DNA from: Nitrospirales bacterium
GTDB lineage: Bacteria > Nitrospirota > Nitrospiria > Nitrospirales > UBA8639
Direction of reading: 5' to 3'
NCBI GenBank assembly: GCA_029261275.1
Contig: JAJDBR010000220.1
Span: 1-40,790, forward strand
DNA length: 40,790 nucleotides
The position numbers and the translations under genes are program-made. The notes below the pieces were generated by a model. That model did no database searches and had not been told where the DNA came from. It saw only the letters and a program-made list of their open reading frames with translations. The number at the start of each line of letters is the position of its first letter. Position 1 is the stretch's first letter. Of the stretch, positions 1 to 9,243 are shown one piece after another.

Positions 1-1892
1 AGCGCCGCAATTTCTGGATTATTGTCCGTTTCTTCTAGGAAATTTTCACGAAGCATGCGTCGACCGTTGGAGTGAAATACGGCCACTCCGGTCTGGTCTT
101 CAATCACGGCATAGCCTGTTCCTGGTGGCAAGACGGGTTCTTTGAGAAGAGAGAAATCATCTGATTGAATGGCCGCCACCCATGGGCTTGTCGGTGTCTG
201 GCTATCAGAATAAATTTGATGTGGCATGGACACCACGAGACTTCTCGTACTGGATTCCAATGAGATCAATGGTTGAATATAAAATTCCAACCAACGGTTG
301 TCGATCAAACGCCGATAGAGATTTTGAGAGCTGGCTTGCACCTTCGTGACATAGTCTCGCTGGCGTAAGTCATGAATGCCTCGGACATAGGGTGTGGCCG
401 CTTGCGTCCAGGTCTCTCGTAAGATGCCCTCTCCATCTACCCAGAACGCGACGGAAAAATTTGGGTAGCAGAAGGGCTGAGGCTTTACCTGAGAATCCAT
501 GCAGGGATCGGGAAGATTGATTCGAGCAAGCCATGCTTCCGAGTCGGGTTTCGTGGGAAATTGATCACGATCCTTCAATGTGTGAAATTGCTGATTGTAG
601 TAATCGAGTTGCCATACCATTCGGTCGAGTTGCGTATGAAAGGCCTCGGCTACTGAGTCAGTGGTTGCGGTGAGCCGATCATGAAAATCTGCCACCGACT
701 GTCGGTAAAAACCCAAATCCAACAGAAAGAGTGTGCCGATTCCTGCTCCAAGGATATTGGTAATAAGTAGGCTGACGACGCTGAAGCGCGTCAATCGTTC
801 GCGAGGGTTCATCATGAGGAGGCTGAGGAGTGGTAAGGCAAGAAAGGCGCTGATGAACAAAAATAAACAAAAGAGGAGTACCGTAAAAGGAATAGCTAGG
901 TATTGTTCCTGGAAGGTTGAACTAGGAAGAATGCCGCAAATAATCCAAGGAATGCCCTGGTATTCTTTCTCGGTGGTAATGGAGGGAAACGCCACGGCTT
1001 GCATGAAGACTTCGTAGCTGTTGCCGCCCACTGTGACTTGAAAGTGAGAAGGCATCGCTGTTTTCATAACGTGGGCAAGATTTTTGGGATCTAATAATTT
1101 CGCCTGCTGCAACCCACCCTCCGTCAAGACACTACCCAGTATTCCGTTTTCAATTCGTTGATGATGAACCAGGTTGCCCAGATGAAGGAATTTCAAGGTC
1201 GAGGGATTGCGTTGATATACAATGGCTCCAGAAGGGTCCGCCAATAGCACATCCTCATAGATATCTTCCGTGGCGACATGTTTCAGTAAATCCTCAAGTA
1301 TGATACTGGCGCTGGCCACCTCCGTCTTGGGTTTCTCCGCTTCCGTGACCTGCACGTTCACCAGTCCATTGGGCTGGTTTGGTGTATGAGAAAAGGTGAC
1401 TGTATGATGATGGACCACTGGGGCTGGCTTCTTCGAAGCATGTTCGGACACTTTGACATTGGTGACAAAGGGGAGCCGCCTGATTTGTTCAGCTATTTGT
1501 TTGGTTAATTTTTCTTTGGATTGTATTTGTGCCATATCTTGGTTTTTCGCATTGAGTGCGAATCCCTCTAGAACGAGCCCTTTGTTGGTTAAGGGTTGAC
1601 GCCCATCATGGGATTGCTTGGGGAGGGCTGATTGAGGAAGATTGGCACTTTTCTGTTCTTGAACACGGAATTGGAAGCTGCGTTTATAATTGTCAAACGT
1701 TTCTGTGAGTTCCTGACTCCAGGTCGCCAAGATTCGAAAATTTCGTTCCACGAGATACGAATAATTTTGTGACACGTAGAGATAAAAAAGTGACCCGAAA
1801 AAAATCAGCGTCAGTAGGAGCCCTAATGTCAGGACTTTACTCGTCCCTGGCTTCCAATATTTCTCAAGTAACCGAAGCGGTTGGGGCGTCAT
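1..1892 (-). CDS. membrane sensor protein with Cache-like regions, C-terminus outside window
   Basis: The reading frame is open from an ATG at 1892 to the window edge (630 codons seen, no stop), so the C-terminal output domain is missing. A hydrophobic helix lies at about residues 19-42, followed by a long extracytoplasmic region with a polar, variable stretch. Two more hydrophobic helices follow (one starting IPFTVLLFCLFLF, one starting VVSLLITNILGAG), then a second extracytoplasmic region. That second part begins with a long amphipathic helix and ends in a segment (GYAVIEDQTGVAVFHSNG) resembling the strands of a Cache/PAS-like ligand-binding domain. AAGG precedes the ATG by about six bases. 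The family assignment is by eye. A sensor kinase, cyclase or chemoreceptor-type output is possible but cannot be seen here. Its stretch was not separately listed as complete because it has no stop in the window. Confidence 0.75.
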   Translation of the reverse strand, partial: MTPQPLRLLEKYWKPGTSKVLTLGLLLTLIFFGSLFYLYVSQNYSYLVERNFRILATWSQELTETFDNYKRSFQFRVQEQKSANLPQSALPKQSHDGRQPLTNKGLVLEGFALNAKNQDMAQIQSKEKLTKQIAEQIRRLPFVTNVKVSEHASKKPAPVVHHHTVTFSHTPNQPNGLVNVQVTEAEKPKTEVASASIILEDLLKHVATEDIYEDVLLADPSGAIVYQRNPSTLKFLHLGNLVHHQRIENGILGSVLTEGGLQQAKLLDPKNLAHVMKTAMPSHFQVTVGGNSYEVFMQAVAFPSITTEKEYQGIPWIICGILPSSTFQEQYLAIPFTVLLFCLFLFISAFLALPLLSLLMMNPRERLTRFSVVSLLITNILGAGIGTLFLLDLGFYRQSVADFHDRLTATTDSVAEAFHTQLDRMVWQLDYYNQQFHTLKDRDQFPTKPDSEAWLARINLPDPCMDSQVKPQPFCYPNFSVAFWVDGEGILRETWTQAATPYVRGIHDLRQRDYVTKVQASSQNLYRRLIDNRWLEFYIQPLISLESSTRSLVVSMPHQIYSDSQTPTSPWVAAIQSDDFSLLKEPVLPPGTGYAVIEDQTGVAVFHSNGRRMLRENFLEETDNNPEIAA

Positions 1893-2181
1893 TTTGACCT
1901 TCTAGGGGCCTGGAGGAGAGGAAAAGAATTGGGAGAAATTCCGGCAAGCAAAGCTAATCTTTATCTATGAAAATGATAAAACGTTTGAACCAGGTTCAAT
2001 GTAGCGCGACTTAGCAAAAGCTTCAAGGGTTTTTTGGAATTCTCCTGCCAGTTTCTTTGAAAACGCAGGATAACTACAAGTAATCTTCTGTCACATTACC
2101 CTGGATTGTTGAGCATCGCCCCCTAATGTTCGGGTCATGTTGGACATGACAACTCCGTGGGGAAGCCGGGTCTGTGTGAGT
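1893..2181. other. intergenic region with a small perfect hairpin downstream of trpA
   Basis: No coding frame is convincing here. A perfect inverted repeat, GTCATGT at 2134-2140 and ACATGAC at 2144-2150 with a 3-nt loop, lies 32 nt past the trpA stop on the minus strand. It is not followed by a run of U on that strand, so it is not a standard intrinsic terminator. It could be an RNA 3'-end structure or a protein site. Confidence 0.4.
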
Positions 2182-2982
2182 TCAACGAAGGGCGGTTTTG
2201 AGATTCTGAGTTAGAGCTTTGAGATTGGAAAGAAATGTAGGGTCTTGATGGTGTTCCGCGATATTGCGGACGAGGGCACTGCCGATGATGACGCCCTCTG
2301 CAAATTGGGCGACATGATGGGCTTGCTCTGGTGTTGAAATGCCAAATCCTACGGCCACAGGTTTCTGGGACAATTTTTGAATGGCCCTTACATTCTTTTT
2401 GACATGATTCAAATCGGGGAGTTGAGCACCAGTGATACCGGTTAATGAAACATAGTAAATAAAGCCGTACGTTCGTTTACTGACTTTGTTGCGGCGCTCA
2501 GGAGTGCTGGTGGGAGCCAAGAGGAATATGACGACCGGTCCGCCTGCCGATCTCGTCGCGTGACACAGTTCATCAGATTCTTCTGGTGGTAAATCCGGGA
2601 CAATGAGACCGTCGACCCCTGCCGAAACCGCCTCTGTGCAAAACTTCTCCAACCCCATAGCAAGAATGGTGTTGTAATACGCCATGAATATTAAGGGTAC
2701 GGACGTTTTGATTCGAAGGGACCGAACGGTTGAAAGGATTTTTTTAAGGGTCGTTCCTGATGTGAGGGCCCGTTCAGCAGCTTGTTGAATGACGGGGCCA
2801 TCGGCTATCGGATCGGAAAACGGGACGCCCAATTCAATGAGATCCGCTCCGCCTTCCGCCAACGTTAGAACGAGGGATTCGGTCACATCTAACGAAGGAT
2901 CGCCAGCCATAATGTAAGGGATAAGGGCTTTCTCCCCTTTGGCCTGGAGGGCTTTGAATGTGTGTTGAATGCGATTCGTCAC
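2182..2982 (-). CDS. trpA: tryptophan synthase alpha subunit
   Basis: This subunit cleaves indole-3-glycerol phosphate to indole and glyceraldehyde-3-phosphate and channels indole to TrpB in the alpha2-beta2 complex in the cytoplasm. The protein is 266 aa, the usual length. The signature LIELGVPFSDPIADGP contains the two catalytic acids, Glu50 and Asp61 (E. coli Glu49 and Asp60). The phosphate-binding end GFGISTPEQA and the IIGSALV motif are present. The start is GTG, with AAAAGG about five bases upstream. It is the last gene of the trp operon and lies 107 nt after trpB, the widest internal gap of the operon. No disruption is seen. Confidence 0.97.
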   Translation of the reverse strand: MTNRIQHTFKALQAKGEKALIPYIMAGDPSLDVTESLVLTLAEGGADLIELGVPFSDPIADGPVIQQAAERALTSGTTLKKILSTVRSLRIKTSVPLIFMAYYNTILAMGLEKFCTEAVSAGVDGLIVPDLPPEESDELCHATRSAGGPVVIFLLAPTSTPERRNKVSKRTYGFIYYVSLTGITGAQLPDLNHVKKNVRAIQKLSQKPVAVGFGISTPEQAHHVAQFAEGVIIGSALVRNIAEHHQDPTFLSNLKALTQNLKTALR

Positions 2983-3089
2983 AGGGGCCTTTTGGCTAGC
3001 TCATCATTAATGGTGCGACTCTACCTCACCGATTTCTCACATCTTGTGTCCAAAGTGCGCGAAGGTGCCTGACAAAGGAGACGAACGTG

Positions 3090-4283
3090 TTACAGCGGGA
3101 TGCCGCGCATGTTGGCAATTTGTTGTACATCTTTATCGCCACGCCCTGAAAGATTCATTAAGAGAATTTGATTTTTCTTCATCGTGGGTGCAAGTTTCAC
3201 GACCTCAGCCACGGCATGGGCGCTTTCCAGTGCTGGAATAATACCTTCTTCTTGCGATAAAAAATCAAAGGCCGCCAGGGCTTCTTTATCGGTGACGGAG
3301 GTATATTGAATGCGTCCTGAGTCATGATAGAAACTGTGTTCTGGTCCAACTGCAGGATAATCCAAGCCTGCTGAAACCGAATGCGTGAGATTAACCTGTC
3401 CATCTTGATCTTGAAGCAAATAGGTCATGGTGCCATGTAAGACACCTGATCTTCCTCCGGAAAACCGAGCAGCATGTTTTCCGCTTTTGATGCCATGACC
3501 TCCAGCTTCGACCCCGACCATCTTGACCTTCGCGTCTTTGACGAAGGGATAAAATAATCCCATGCTATTGCTTCCTCCACCTACACAAGCGACGAGACAA
3601 TGGGGGAGTCGCCCTGCTTGCGTCACGATCTGTTTGCGAGCTTCTCGACCGATGACGGATTGGAAATCTCGAATCATCATAGGATAGGGGTGGGCACCTA
3701 ATACTGAACCCAAGAGATAATGGGTGGTGCCGACATTCGTCGTCCAATCCCGCATGGCTTCGCTAATGGCATCTTTTAAAGTTCGGCTTCCCGCATTGAC
3801 TCCAGTCACTTTTGAGCCAAGTAAGCGCATTCTGAAAACGTTGAGCGCTTGGCGTTCCATATCTTCTGTGCCCATGTATATTTCGGCTTCGAGCCCAAAC
3901 ATGGCGGCGACGGTTGCGACGGCGACGCCATGCTGTCCTGCACCGGTTTCGGCAATGACCCGTTTCTTTTTCATCCGTCGTGTCAGTAGCGCTTGGCCTA
4001 CCGTGTTATTGATTTTATGCGCGCCGGTGTGACAGAGGTCTTCACGTTTGAGATAAATTTTGGCACCACCAAGAGTTTTCGTGAGCCGTTCAGCGAAATA
4101 GAGGGGCGTGGGACGACCCACAAAATTCTTAAGGCAAGTCTGAAATTCTTGTTGGAATTGTTTATCTCGTTTGATCTTTTTATAGGTTTGGTCTAGCTCA
4201 TGGATTGCCGGCATCAGAGTTTCCGGTACATACATGCCTCCAAATTTTCCGAAGCGGCCATGTTTGTCTGGATATGTTGCCAT
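3090..4283 (-). CDS. trpB: tryptophan synthase beta subunit
   Basis: This PLP enzyme condenses indole with L-serine to give L-tryptophan. At 397 aa it has the standard length of the TrpB1 class. The PLP-binding lysine is Lys90 in HTGAHKINN, and the following [10 protein letters not shown] loop holds the substrate carboxylate. The glycine-rich cofactor phosphate loop is [10 protein letters not shown]. It begins with ATG at 4283, with no strong Shine-Dalgarno. It sits between trpF (53 nt upstream) and trpA in the same operon, which fits physical pairing with TrpA. Confidence 0.98.
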   Translation of the reverse strand: MATYPDKHGRFGKFGGMYVPETLMPAIHELDQTYKKIKRDKQFQQEFQTCLKNFVGRPTPLYFAERLTKTLGGAKIYLKREDLCHTGAHKINNTVGQALLTRRMKKKRVIAETGAGQHGVAVATVAAMFGLEAEIYMGTEDMERQALNVFRMRLLGSKVTGVNAGSRTLKDAISEAMRDWTTNVGTTHYLLGSVLGAHPYPMMIRDFQSVIGREARKQIVTQAGRLPHCLVACVGGGSNSMGLFYPFVKDAKVKMVGVEAGGHGIKSGKHAARFSGGRSGVLHGTMTYLLQDQDGQVNLTHSVSAGLDYPAVGPEHSFYHDSGRIQYTSVTDKEALAAFDFLSQEEGIIPALESAHAVAEVVKLAPTMKKNQILLMNLSGRGDKDVQQIANMRGIPL

Positions 4284-4336
4284 AGCTGAAGGAATACTCT
4301 GAAAATTAAAAAGAGGAAAGTATAGCGAGGAAGCGG

Positions 4337-4966
4337 CTAACGTTCAAGGAGAACGGCTTGAGTGAAAGCGGTAATTTTTTGGGGATCTTTTTTCCCTTGT
4401 CTGGCTTCAACGCCGCTGCTCACATCAACGCCATAAGGCTGAACTTGCCGAATCGCTTCTTGTACATTGCTTGGCGTTAAGCCTCCTGCCAGAAGGATGG
4501 GGGCGACTTGGGCAACTTCTCTGGCCAAAGACCAATCCACTGTTTGACCGGTTCCTCCATAGGCTTCTGATGAAAAGGCATCAACGACAAAACCCCTGAC
4601 CCCTATTCGGCCTTTATATTCAGCGAAGGCGAGCAAGCTCCCGCGATCACGGAGACGAAGGGCGCGAAGTACCGGTCGGCATAAGGATTCACAAAACGCT
4701 GGTGTTTCATTGCCGTGTAGTTGAGCAAATCCAAGACCACAATCGTCAACTACATTTCTGATGGTCTCTTGATCATGATTCACAAAGACGCCCACGGGAA
4801 TGATGAAGGGTGGCAGTTGCGCAATGATGCGTTTGGCGACAGCGGGTTCAATGTAGCGGGGGCTTTGAGGATGAAACACAAACCCCAGTGCAGCGGCTCC
4901 TGCTTCGGTGGCAACCTTGGCATCTTCCAGGTTGGTGATCCCACAGATTTTAATTTGGATGGGCAT
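4337..4966 (-). CDS. trpF: phosphoribosylanthranilate isomerase
   Basis: It catalyses the Amadori rearrangement of N-(5'-phosphoribosyl)anthranilate to CdRP, the third step of tryptophan synthesis. The protein is 209 aa, a stand-alone TrpF rather than a TrpC-TrpF fusion. The catalytic Cys8 lies in KICGITN and the catalytic Asp129 in GFVVDAF. The C-terminal phosphate-binding loop [17 protein letters not shown] is intact. It lies 50 nt downstream of trpC and 53 nt upstream of trpB. No clear ribosome-binding site is visible, so translation may depend on the upstream gene or an SD-independent mode. Confidence 0.97.
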   Translation of the reverse strand: MPIQIKICGITNLEDAKVATEAGAAALGFVFHPQSPRYIEPAVAKRIIAQLPPFIIPVGVFVNHDQETIRNVVDDCGLGFAQLHGNETPAFCESLCRPVLRALRLRDRGSLLAFAEYKGRIGVRGFVVDAFSSEAYGGTGQTVDWSLAREVAQVAPILLAGGLTPSNVQEAIRQVQPYGVDVSSGVEARQGKKDPQKITAFTQAVLLER

Positions 4967-5016
4967 GTGGGAGGACTAATCTGAATGACGGAACATAAAC
5001 CTGGAGAATGAACGCA

Positions 5017-5862
5017 TTACACCCACCGAGTTCCAGTGGGTTCTTCTCTGGAGGTGACGGATTTGGGAAGTAATTCTTTGATTTTTTCTTCAATGGAGGT
5101 GGCCCGAAGAAGAGACTCGCCAATCAACATGGCGTGAGCTCCCGCTTCTGAAATCCTCAAAACATCATCACGTTTATGGATTCCGCTCTCACTGACAATG
5201 AGCTTGTCGGAGGGAATTCGTTTGGCTAAGCGCTCGGTCACACCCAGATCGGTAGAAAACGTCTTGAGGTCACGATTGTTTATGCCGATGAGCTTGGCTT
5301 TAGGAATTCGTTCAAGAACGGTATCTAGTTCCTGTTCGTTGTGGGTTTCAATGAGAACGTCTAGCCCAAGTTCAGTGGCCAGGACAAAGAAATCTTCTAG
5401 CTGGATACGATCTAACCCGGCCACAATCAATAACACGCAATCGGCTCCATACGCGCGGGCTTCATGGAATTGAATGTCTCCCACCATGAATTCTTTATTG
5501 AGGGTGGGAAGGTTGACGGCATCTTTGACGGACGCTAGAAAATCCAAGCTGCCTTGAAAGAATTCCTGATCGGTCAGCACCGAAAGCGCATGAGCTCCTG
5601 CGGCATGATAATGCTTGGCGATATCGACAGGATTAAATAGGTCTTGAAATTCCGGGCGCATCAGGCCTTTGCTTGGGGAGGCCTTTTTGACCTCCGCAAT
5701 CAATGCTGGGGCTGTTGTTGATTGTCCGCTTTCAAGGGCTTTGATGAATCCCAGCGGAGCCGGTTGGTCGGCAATCCGAGTTTGCATCGTCGACAGGTAC
5801 CCCCGGTTTTGTTTTCGGCGCAATTCGGCCTTTTTATGGTCCAAGATTCGTGAAAGAATCAT
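5017..5862 (-). CDS. trpC: indole-3-glycerol phosphate synthase
   Basis: It cyclises and decarboxylates CdRP to indole-3-glycerol phosphate. The protein is 281 aa with a TIM-barrel pattern. The catalytic Glu57 and Lys59 are in AEVKKASPSKG, and the later LIGINNRDLKTF and VSESGIH motifs complete the active site. Its ATG overlaps the trpD stop codon (ATGA at 5859-5862), indicating translational coupling. Length and motifs are normal. Confidence 0.97.
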   Translation of the reverse strand: MILSRILDHKKAELRRKQNRGYLSTMQTRIADQPAPLGFIKALESGQSTTAPALIAEVKKASPSKGLMRPEFQDLFNPVDIAKHYHAAGAHALSVLTDQEFFQGSLDFLASVKDAVNLPTLNKEFMVGDIQFHEARAYGADCVLLIVAGLDRIQLEDFFVLATELGLDVLIETHNEQELDTVLERIPKAKLIGINNRDLKTFSTDLGVTERLAKRIPSDKLIVSESGIHKRDDVLRISEAGAHAMLIGESLLRATSIEEKIKELLPKSVTSREEPTGTRWV

Positions 5863-6884
5863 GCGGCCAGGTCTTTGGTATACGAAATGAGTTTTTCTAA
5901 CTTTTCAAAAGGAGCCCCGCTGTCCAGAATACGGCCGGCTTCCTCAAATGCGGCCTTCAACGATGAGGCTTTATGGCAGGCGACTAATGCTGGAGCGGCA
6001 TTCATTAAGATAATATCGCGTTTCGGCCCACGGCTTCCATGTAACACGTCTTGAATTATTTTTGCATTCTCTTGCGGCGTTCCACCCAAAAGCTCTTGTG
6101 GGGCAACGGGTTGCAGCCCAAAATCTTCAGGCCGGACCACATAACTTGCCACGCGTCCTTTTTTGCCTTCAGCAATCGTGGTGGACTCTGTGAGGGAAAT
6201 CTCGTCTAGTCCATCCATTCCATGCAAGACAAAACAATGCTGGGTCCCTAACCGCATGAGGACTTGCGCTAACTTTTCCGTGAGTGCGGCATCATAGACG
6301 CCTAAGACTTGAATGGTGGCGCCGGCCGGATTTGATAAGGGTCCCAAAATATTCATTAAGGTTCGAATCCCCATTTCACTACGAGGTTTGGCGCAATGTT
6401 TCATGGCCTCATGGTAGAGAGGAGCAAATAAAAATCCAATGCCCACTTCGTTGATACAGTCACCAACCTTTTGAGGCGGGAGATTAATATTCACTCCAAG
6501 AGCTGATAACACATCGGCACTTCCTGAACGCGATGAAACTGACCGATTTCCATGTTTGGCCACGGTAATCCCTGCCCCGGCTACAATAAATGCGGAAGCC
6601 GTCGATATATTAAAAGTGTGGCTTCCATCTCCGCCGGTCCCACAGGTATCGACAACTTGAGGCGCAGAGATGGGAACGCGGATCGCCAAATCTCGCATGG
6701 CTCGAACCGAACCGACAATTTCTTCGATTGTTTCCCCTTTCATGCGCAAACCCATTAAATACGCGGCGATCTGAGCATCGGTGGCGTTCCCATGCATAAT
6801 CTCTCGCATAGCATCCTCGGCTTCCTTTTCGGTTAAATCTATTCGATCCGGGAGTTTGGCGAGAATGTCTTTCAATCCACTCAT
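5859..6884 (-). CDS. trpD: anthranilate phosphoribosyltransferase
   Basis: It transfers the phosphoribosyl group from PRPP to anthranilate. It is a 341-aa stand-alone TrpD, not fused to TrpG. The PRPP-binding motif is VVDTCGTGGDGSHTFNIST (GTGGD at about residues 82-86), followed by KHGNR at 110-114 and the SADVLSALG motif. It lies 38 nt downstream of trpG and overlaps trpC by four bases. The sequence is intact. Confidence 0.98.
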   Translation of the reverse strand: MSGLKDILAKLPDRIDLTEKEAEDAMREIMHGNATDAQIAAYLMGLRMKGETIEEIVGSVRAMRDLAIRVPISAPQVVDTCGTGGDGSHTFNISTASAFIVAGAGITVAKHGNRSVSSRSGSADVLSALGVNINLPPQKVGDCINEVGIGFLFAPLYHEAMKHCAKPRSEMGIRTLMNILGPLSNPAGATIQVLGVYDAALTEKLAQVLMRLGTQHCFVLHGMDGLDEISLTESTTIAEGKKGRVASYVVRPEDFGLQPVAPQELLGGTPQENAKIIQDVLHGSRGPKRDIILMNAAPALVACHKASSLKAAFEEAGRILDSGAPFEKLEKLISYTKDLAA

Positions 6885-6922
6885 GACTGTTTTTCCTCAT
6901 GACCCAAAACGTCGTGGTCCAT

Positions 6923-7510
6923 TTATGTCGGGGTGGAAGAGGGAGAGGATACCGTTAAAAAGTTTTTCAGGAGATCCATTCCAGCTTTCGTCAGAATAGA
7001 TTCTGGATGAAATTGTACGCCTTCCGCTCCGGTTGGTGTATGCCGGATCCCCATGATTTCGCCTTCGACGGTTTCCGCAGAAATTTCAAAATCTGCTGGT
7101 AAGGTTTTACGGTTTACGATTAACGAATGATACCGCGTGGCTTCAAATGGGTTGGGCAACCCTTTGAAAATTGTTTTGCCATCGTGGTGTATCATGGATG
7201 TTTTGCCATGCATCAATCGATCAGCATGCACAATTTGGCCTCCGAACGCATAGGCCAAGGATTGATGTCCGAGACAAACTCCAAACAAAGGAAGCTTCCC
7301 TGCAAAACCTTTAATTGCGTCAACGGAGATTCCAGCTTCCTTGGGCGTACAAGGACCTGGGGAAATTAAGAGTTGGTCCGGGGCCAATCGTTCAATCGCT
7401 TCAGTGGTGATTTTGTCATTACGAATAACTTGCACTTCTGCTCCTAGCTCCCCTAGGTATTGCACTAGGTTATAGGTAAAGGAATCGTAATTGTCGATGA
7501 CTAAAATCAT
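6923..7510 (-). CDS. trpG: anthranilate synthase glutamine amidotransferase subunit
   Basis: This class I glutamine amidotransferase gives ammonia to TrpE for anthranilate synthesis. In many bacteria the same protein also serves aminodeoxychorismate synthase (PabA). It is 195 aa. The triad is Cys79 (GVCLGHQ), His168 and Glu170 (QFHPES), with the oxyanion-hole motif SPGPCTP around residue 52. It sits between trpE (93-nt gap) and trpD (38-nt gap). No separate pabA is present in this window, so a dual role is possible but unproven. Confidence 0.96.
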   Translation of the reverse strand: MILVIDNYDSFTYNLVQYLGELGAEVQVIRNDKITTEAIERLAPDQLLISPGPCTPKEAGISVDAIKGFAGKLPLFGVCLGHQSLAYAFGGQIVHADRLMHGKTSMIHHDGKTIFKGLPNPFEATRYHSLIVNRKTLPADFEISAETVEGEIMGIRHTPTGAEGVQFHPESILTKAGMDLLKNFLTVSSPSSTPT

Positions 7511-7603
7511 TGCAGGGAGTAAGTCGTAAAAAGTGAAAAGTGCGGAGCTTGGAGAATGAACCGAGACACGCCTGTTCTTGAGAGTATCCTGTACATGACG
7601 ACT

Positions 7604-9100
7604 TTATTCTAGGCCGCGTTCGGCCATTTCCACGGCTCGCATCATGGCTCCGGCTTTGTTTTGTGTTTCTTCGAATTCTCGTATCGGATCGGAGTCTGCC
7701 ACTATTCCTGCTCCAGCTTGAATATAGGCCTTTTGTCCTTGAGCCACAACCGTTCGAATATTGATGCACGTGTCCATATTTCCAGAAAAACTGAAGTATC
7801 CAACGGCGCCTCCATACGGTCCACGGCGAGTCGGCTCTAATTCCTCAATGATTTGCATGGCCCGAATTTTTGGTGCGCCGGACAGCGTCCCTGCGGGGAA
7901 ACAGGCCTTCATCACGTCATAGGCGGAATAGTTGGGGTGTAATTCTCCGGTCACTTGAGAAACGATATGCATCACATGCGAATAGCGTTCAACGTTCATA
8001 AATTGTTCGACGTTAACGGATCCGGTTTTGGCGACGCGCCCCACGTCATTGCGTCCTAAATCTACTAGCATGACATGTTCGGCTAGTTCCTTTTGATCCG
8101 CCAAGAGATCGTCTTCCATTTTTTGATCTTCTTCGGATGTTCGTCCACGGGGTCGAGTTCCTGCAATGGGGCGCACCACAATTTTGCCATCTTCACAGCG
8201 CACCAAAATTTCCGGTGAGGCCCCAATCAATTCCGTTCCGGCAATTCGGAGATAAAACATATAGGGCGACGGGTTAATGACACGCAAGGCTCGATAAATT
8301 TCCAGGGGATTCGTTCGAATAGTTGTCTGCCACCGTTGTGACATCACTCCTTGAATGATATCGCCGGCTTGAATATATTCCTTTGTTCGAAGCACTATTT
8401 TTTCAAATTCTGGCGGGGTCATATTCGAATAAAACTTGAGGGGTGTTCGTCGTTTGGGAGGCGGAGCCTTCCGTCGAGATGTATGTAACTTGGCAATGAT
8501 CGATTCAATTTGCTTAATAGCTTTTTGATACGTCCGACGAAGTTCTGCCTTTTTGGTTGAAGCAATATGGGCGTTAGCCACGACTTTAATCGTATGGGCG
8601 ACATTATCAAAAATAAGGAGCGTGTCCGTGATGCAAAACGCAAAAAGGGGCGTCTTCGGTTCGTCTTTCGGATAGGCAGGAATTGGTTCAAATGAACGAA
8701 CGACATCATAGGCTAAAAATCCGACAGCGCCTCCCACAAATCGAGGTAACCCTGGGACGGAAACCGGCTGATATTCGGCCATAACCTCCTGAATATGATC
8801 TAGAGGATTAGTTTTTAGTGGGACTCGAGATTGTTTTCTCCCTTTTTGAGTAATGACCTGCCCCTGGTGTTCCCAAAAGACCACGGACGGGTGGCTGCCC
8901 AAAAAGGAATAGCGCGCCCAATTTTCTCCGCCCTCAATACTTTCAAATAAAAAAGCATGAGCACCCGAATTAATCTTGGAAAACGCAGAGACGGGAGTAT
9001 CAAAGTCTGCCAAAATTTCTCGGTAAATCGGGACGAGATTTCCCTGGCCTGCCAAGGTGCTGAATTCGTCAAAACCCACTGAATAATAAGCATTTTTCAT
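7604..9100 (-). CDS. trpE: anthranilate synthase component I
   Basis: It converts chorismate and ammonia to anthranilate, the committed step. With the ATG at 9100 the protein is 498 aa. The N-terminal feedback region contains the FLFESIEGGENWARYSFLG segment typical of tryptophan-regulated TrpE. The C-terminal catalytic domain has PIAGTRPRG, ELAEHVMLVDLGRNDVG, GTLSGAPKIRAMQIIEELE and GPYGGAVGYF. A longer frame from a TTG at 9163 would start inside the T-tract of the preceding terminator and upstream of the promoter, so the ATG at 9100 was chosen. It is the first gene of trpEGDCFBA. Confidence 0.96.
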   Translation of the reverse strand: MKNAYYSVGFDEFSTLAGQGNLVPIYREILADFDTPVSAFSKINSGAHAFLFESIEGGENWARYSFLGSHPSVVFWEHQGQVITQKGRKQSRVPLKTNPLDHIQEVMAEYQPVSVPGLPRFVGGAVGFLAYDVVRSFEPIPAYPKDEPKTPLFAFCITDTLLIFDNVAHTIKVVANAHIASTKKAELRRTYQKAIKQIESIIAKLHTSRRKAPPPKRRTPLKFYSNMTPPEFEKIVLRTKEYIQAGDIIQGVMSQRWQTTIRTNPLEIYRALRVINPSPYMFYLRIAGTELIGASPEILVRCEDGKIVVRPIAGTRPRGRTSEEDQKMEDDLLADQKELAEHVMLVDLGRNDVGRVAKTGSVNVEQFMNVERYSHVMHIVSQVTGELHPNYSAYDVMKACFPAGTLSGAPKIRAMQIIEELEPTRRGPYGGAVGYFSFSGNMDTCINIRTVVAQGQKAYIQAGAGIVADSDPIREFEETQNKAGAMMRAVEMAERGLE

Positions 9101-9107
9101 GATTTTG

Positions 9108-9136
9108 ACGGTACCATACACCCTATAGGCTGTCAA
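9108..9136 (-). promoter_or_regulatory. probable sigma70-type promoter of the trp operon
   Basis: On the minus strand a perfect -35 box TTGACA (9136-9131) is followed after 17 nt by TACCGT (9113-9108), a partial -10 match. Transcription would start about seven bases later, at about 9101, right at the trpE ATG (9100). This leaves essentially no 5' leader and no room for an attenuator or leader peptide. The assignment is based on consensus matching only. Confidence 0.5.
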
Positions 9137-9161
9137 CGAACCTGGGGTAGGGAAAGAGTTC

Positions 9162-9210
9162 AAAAAAAAGCGAGAACCCGGAGGAGCTATTCCCCACGGA
9201 CTCTCGCTTT
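9162..9210 (-). terminator. intrinsic terminator after the LysM lipoprotein gene
   Basis: On the minus strand a 9-bp stem (AAAGCGAGA at 9167-9175 pairing with TCTCGCTTT at 9202-9210) encloses a 26-nt loop with further internal pairing. It is followed by an uninterrupted run of eight T (the A run at 9162-9169 on the plus strand). It lies 33 nt past the stop of the LysM gene and separates that gene from the trp promoter. Confidence 0.9.
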
Positions 9211-9243
9211 AATTATCTGCTTACTAAATAGAAAAAAGAAAGA

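Noticed and set aside
733-1017. Plus-strand frame with start and stop inside the sensor gene
   Set aside because: It overlaps the long minus-strand frame that has membrane helices and a ribosome-binding site; it is a shadow.
7511-7603. Attenuator or internal promoter between trpE and trpG
   Set aside because: No leader peptide with tandem Trp codons, no hairpin with a T tract, and no promoter match.
9101-9163. Longer trpE start at TTG 9163
   Set aside because: It lies in the T tract of the upstream terminator and before the predicted promoter; homologs start like the ATG at 9100.
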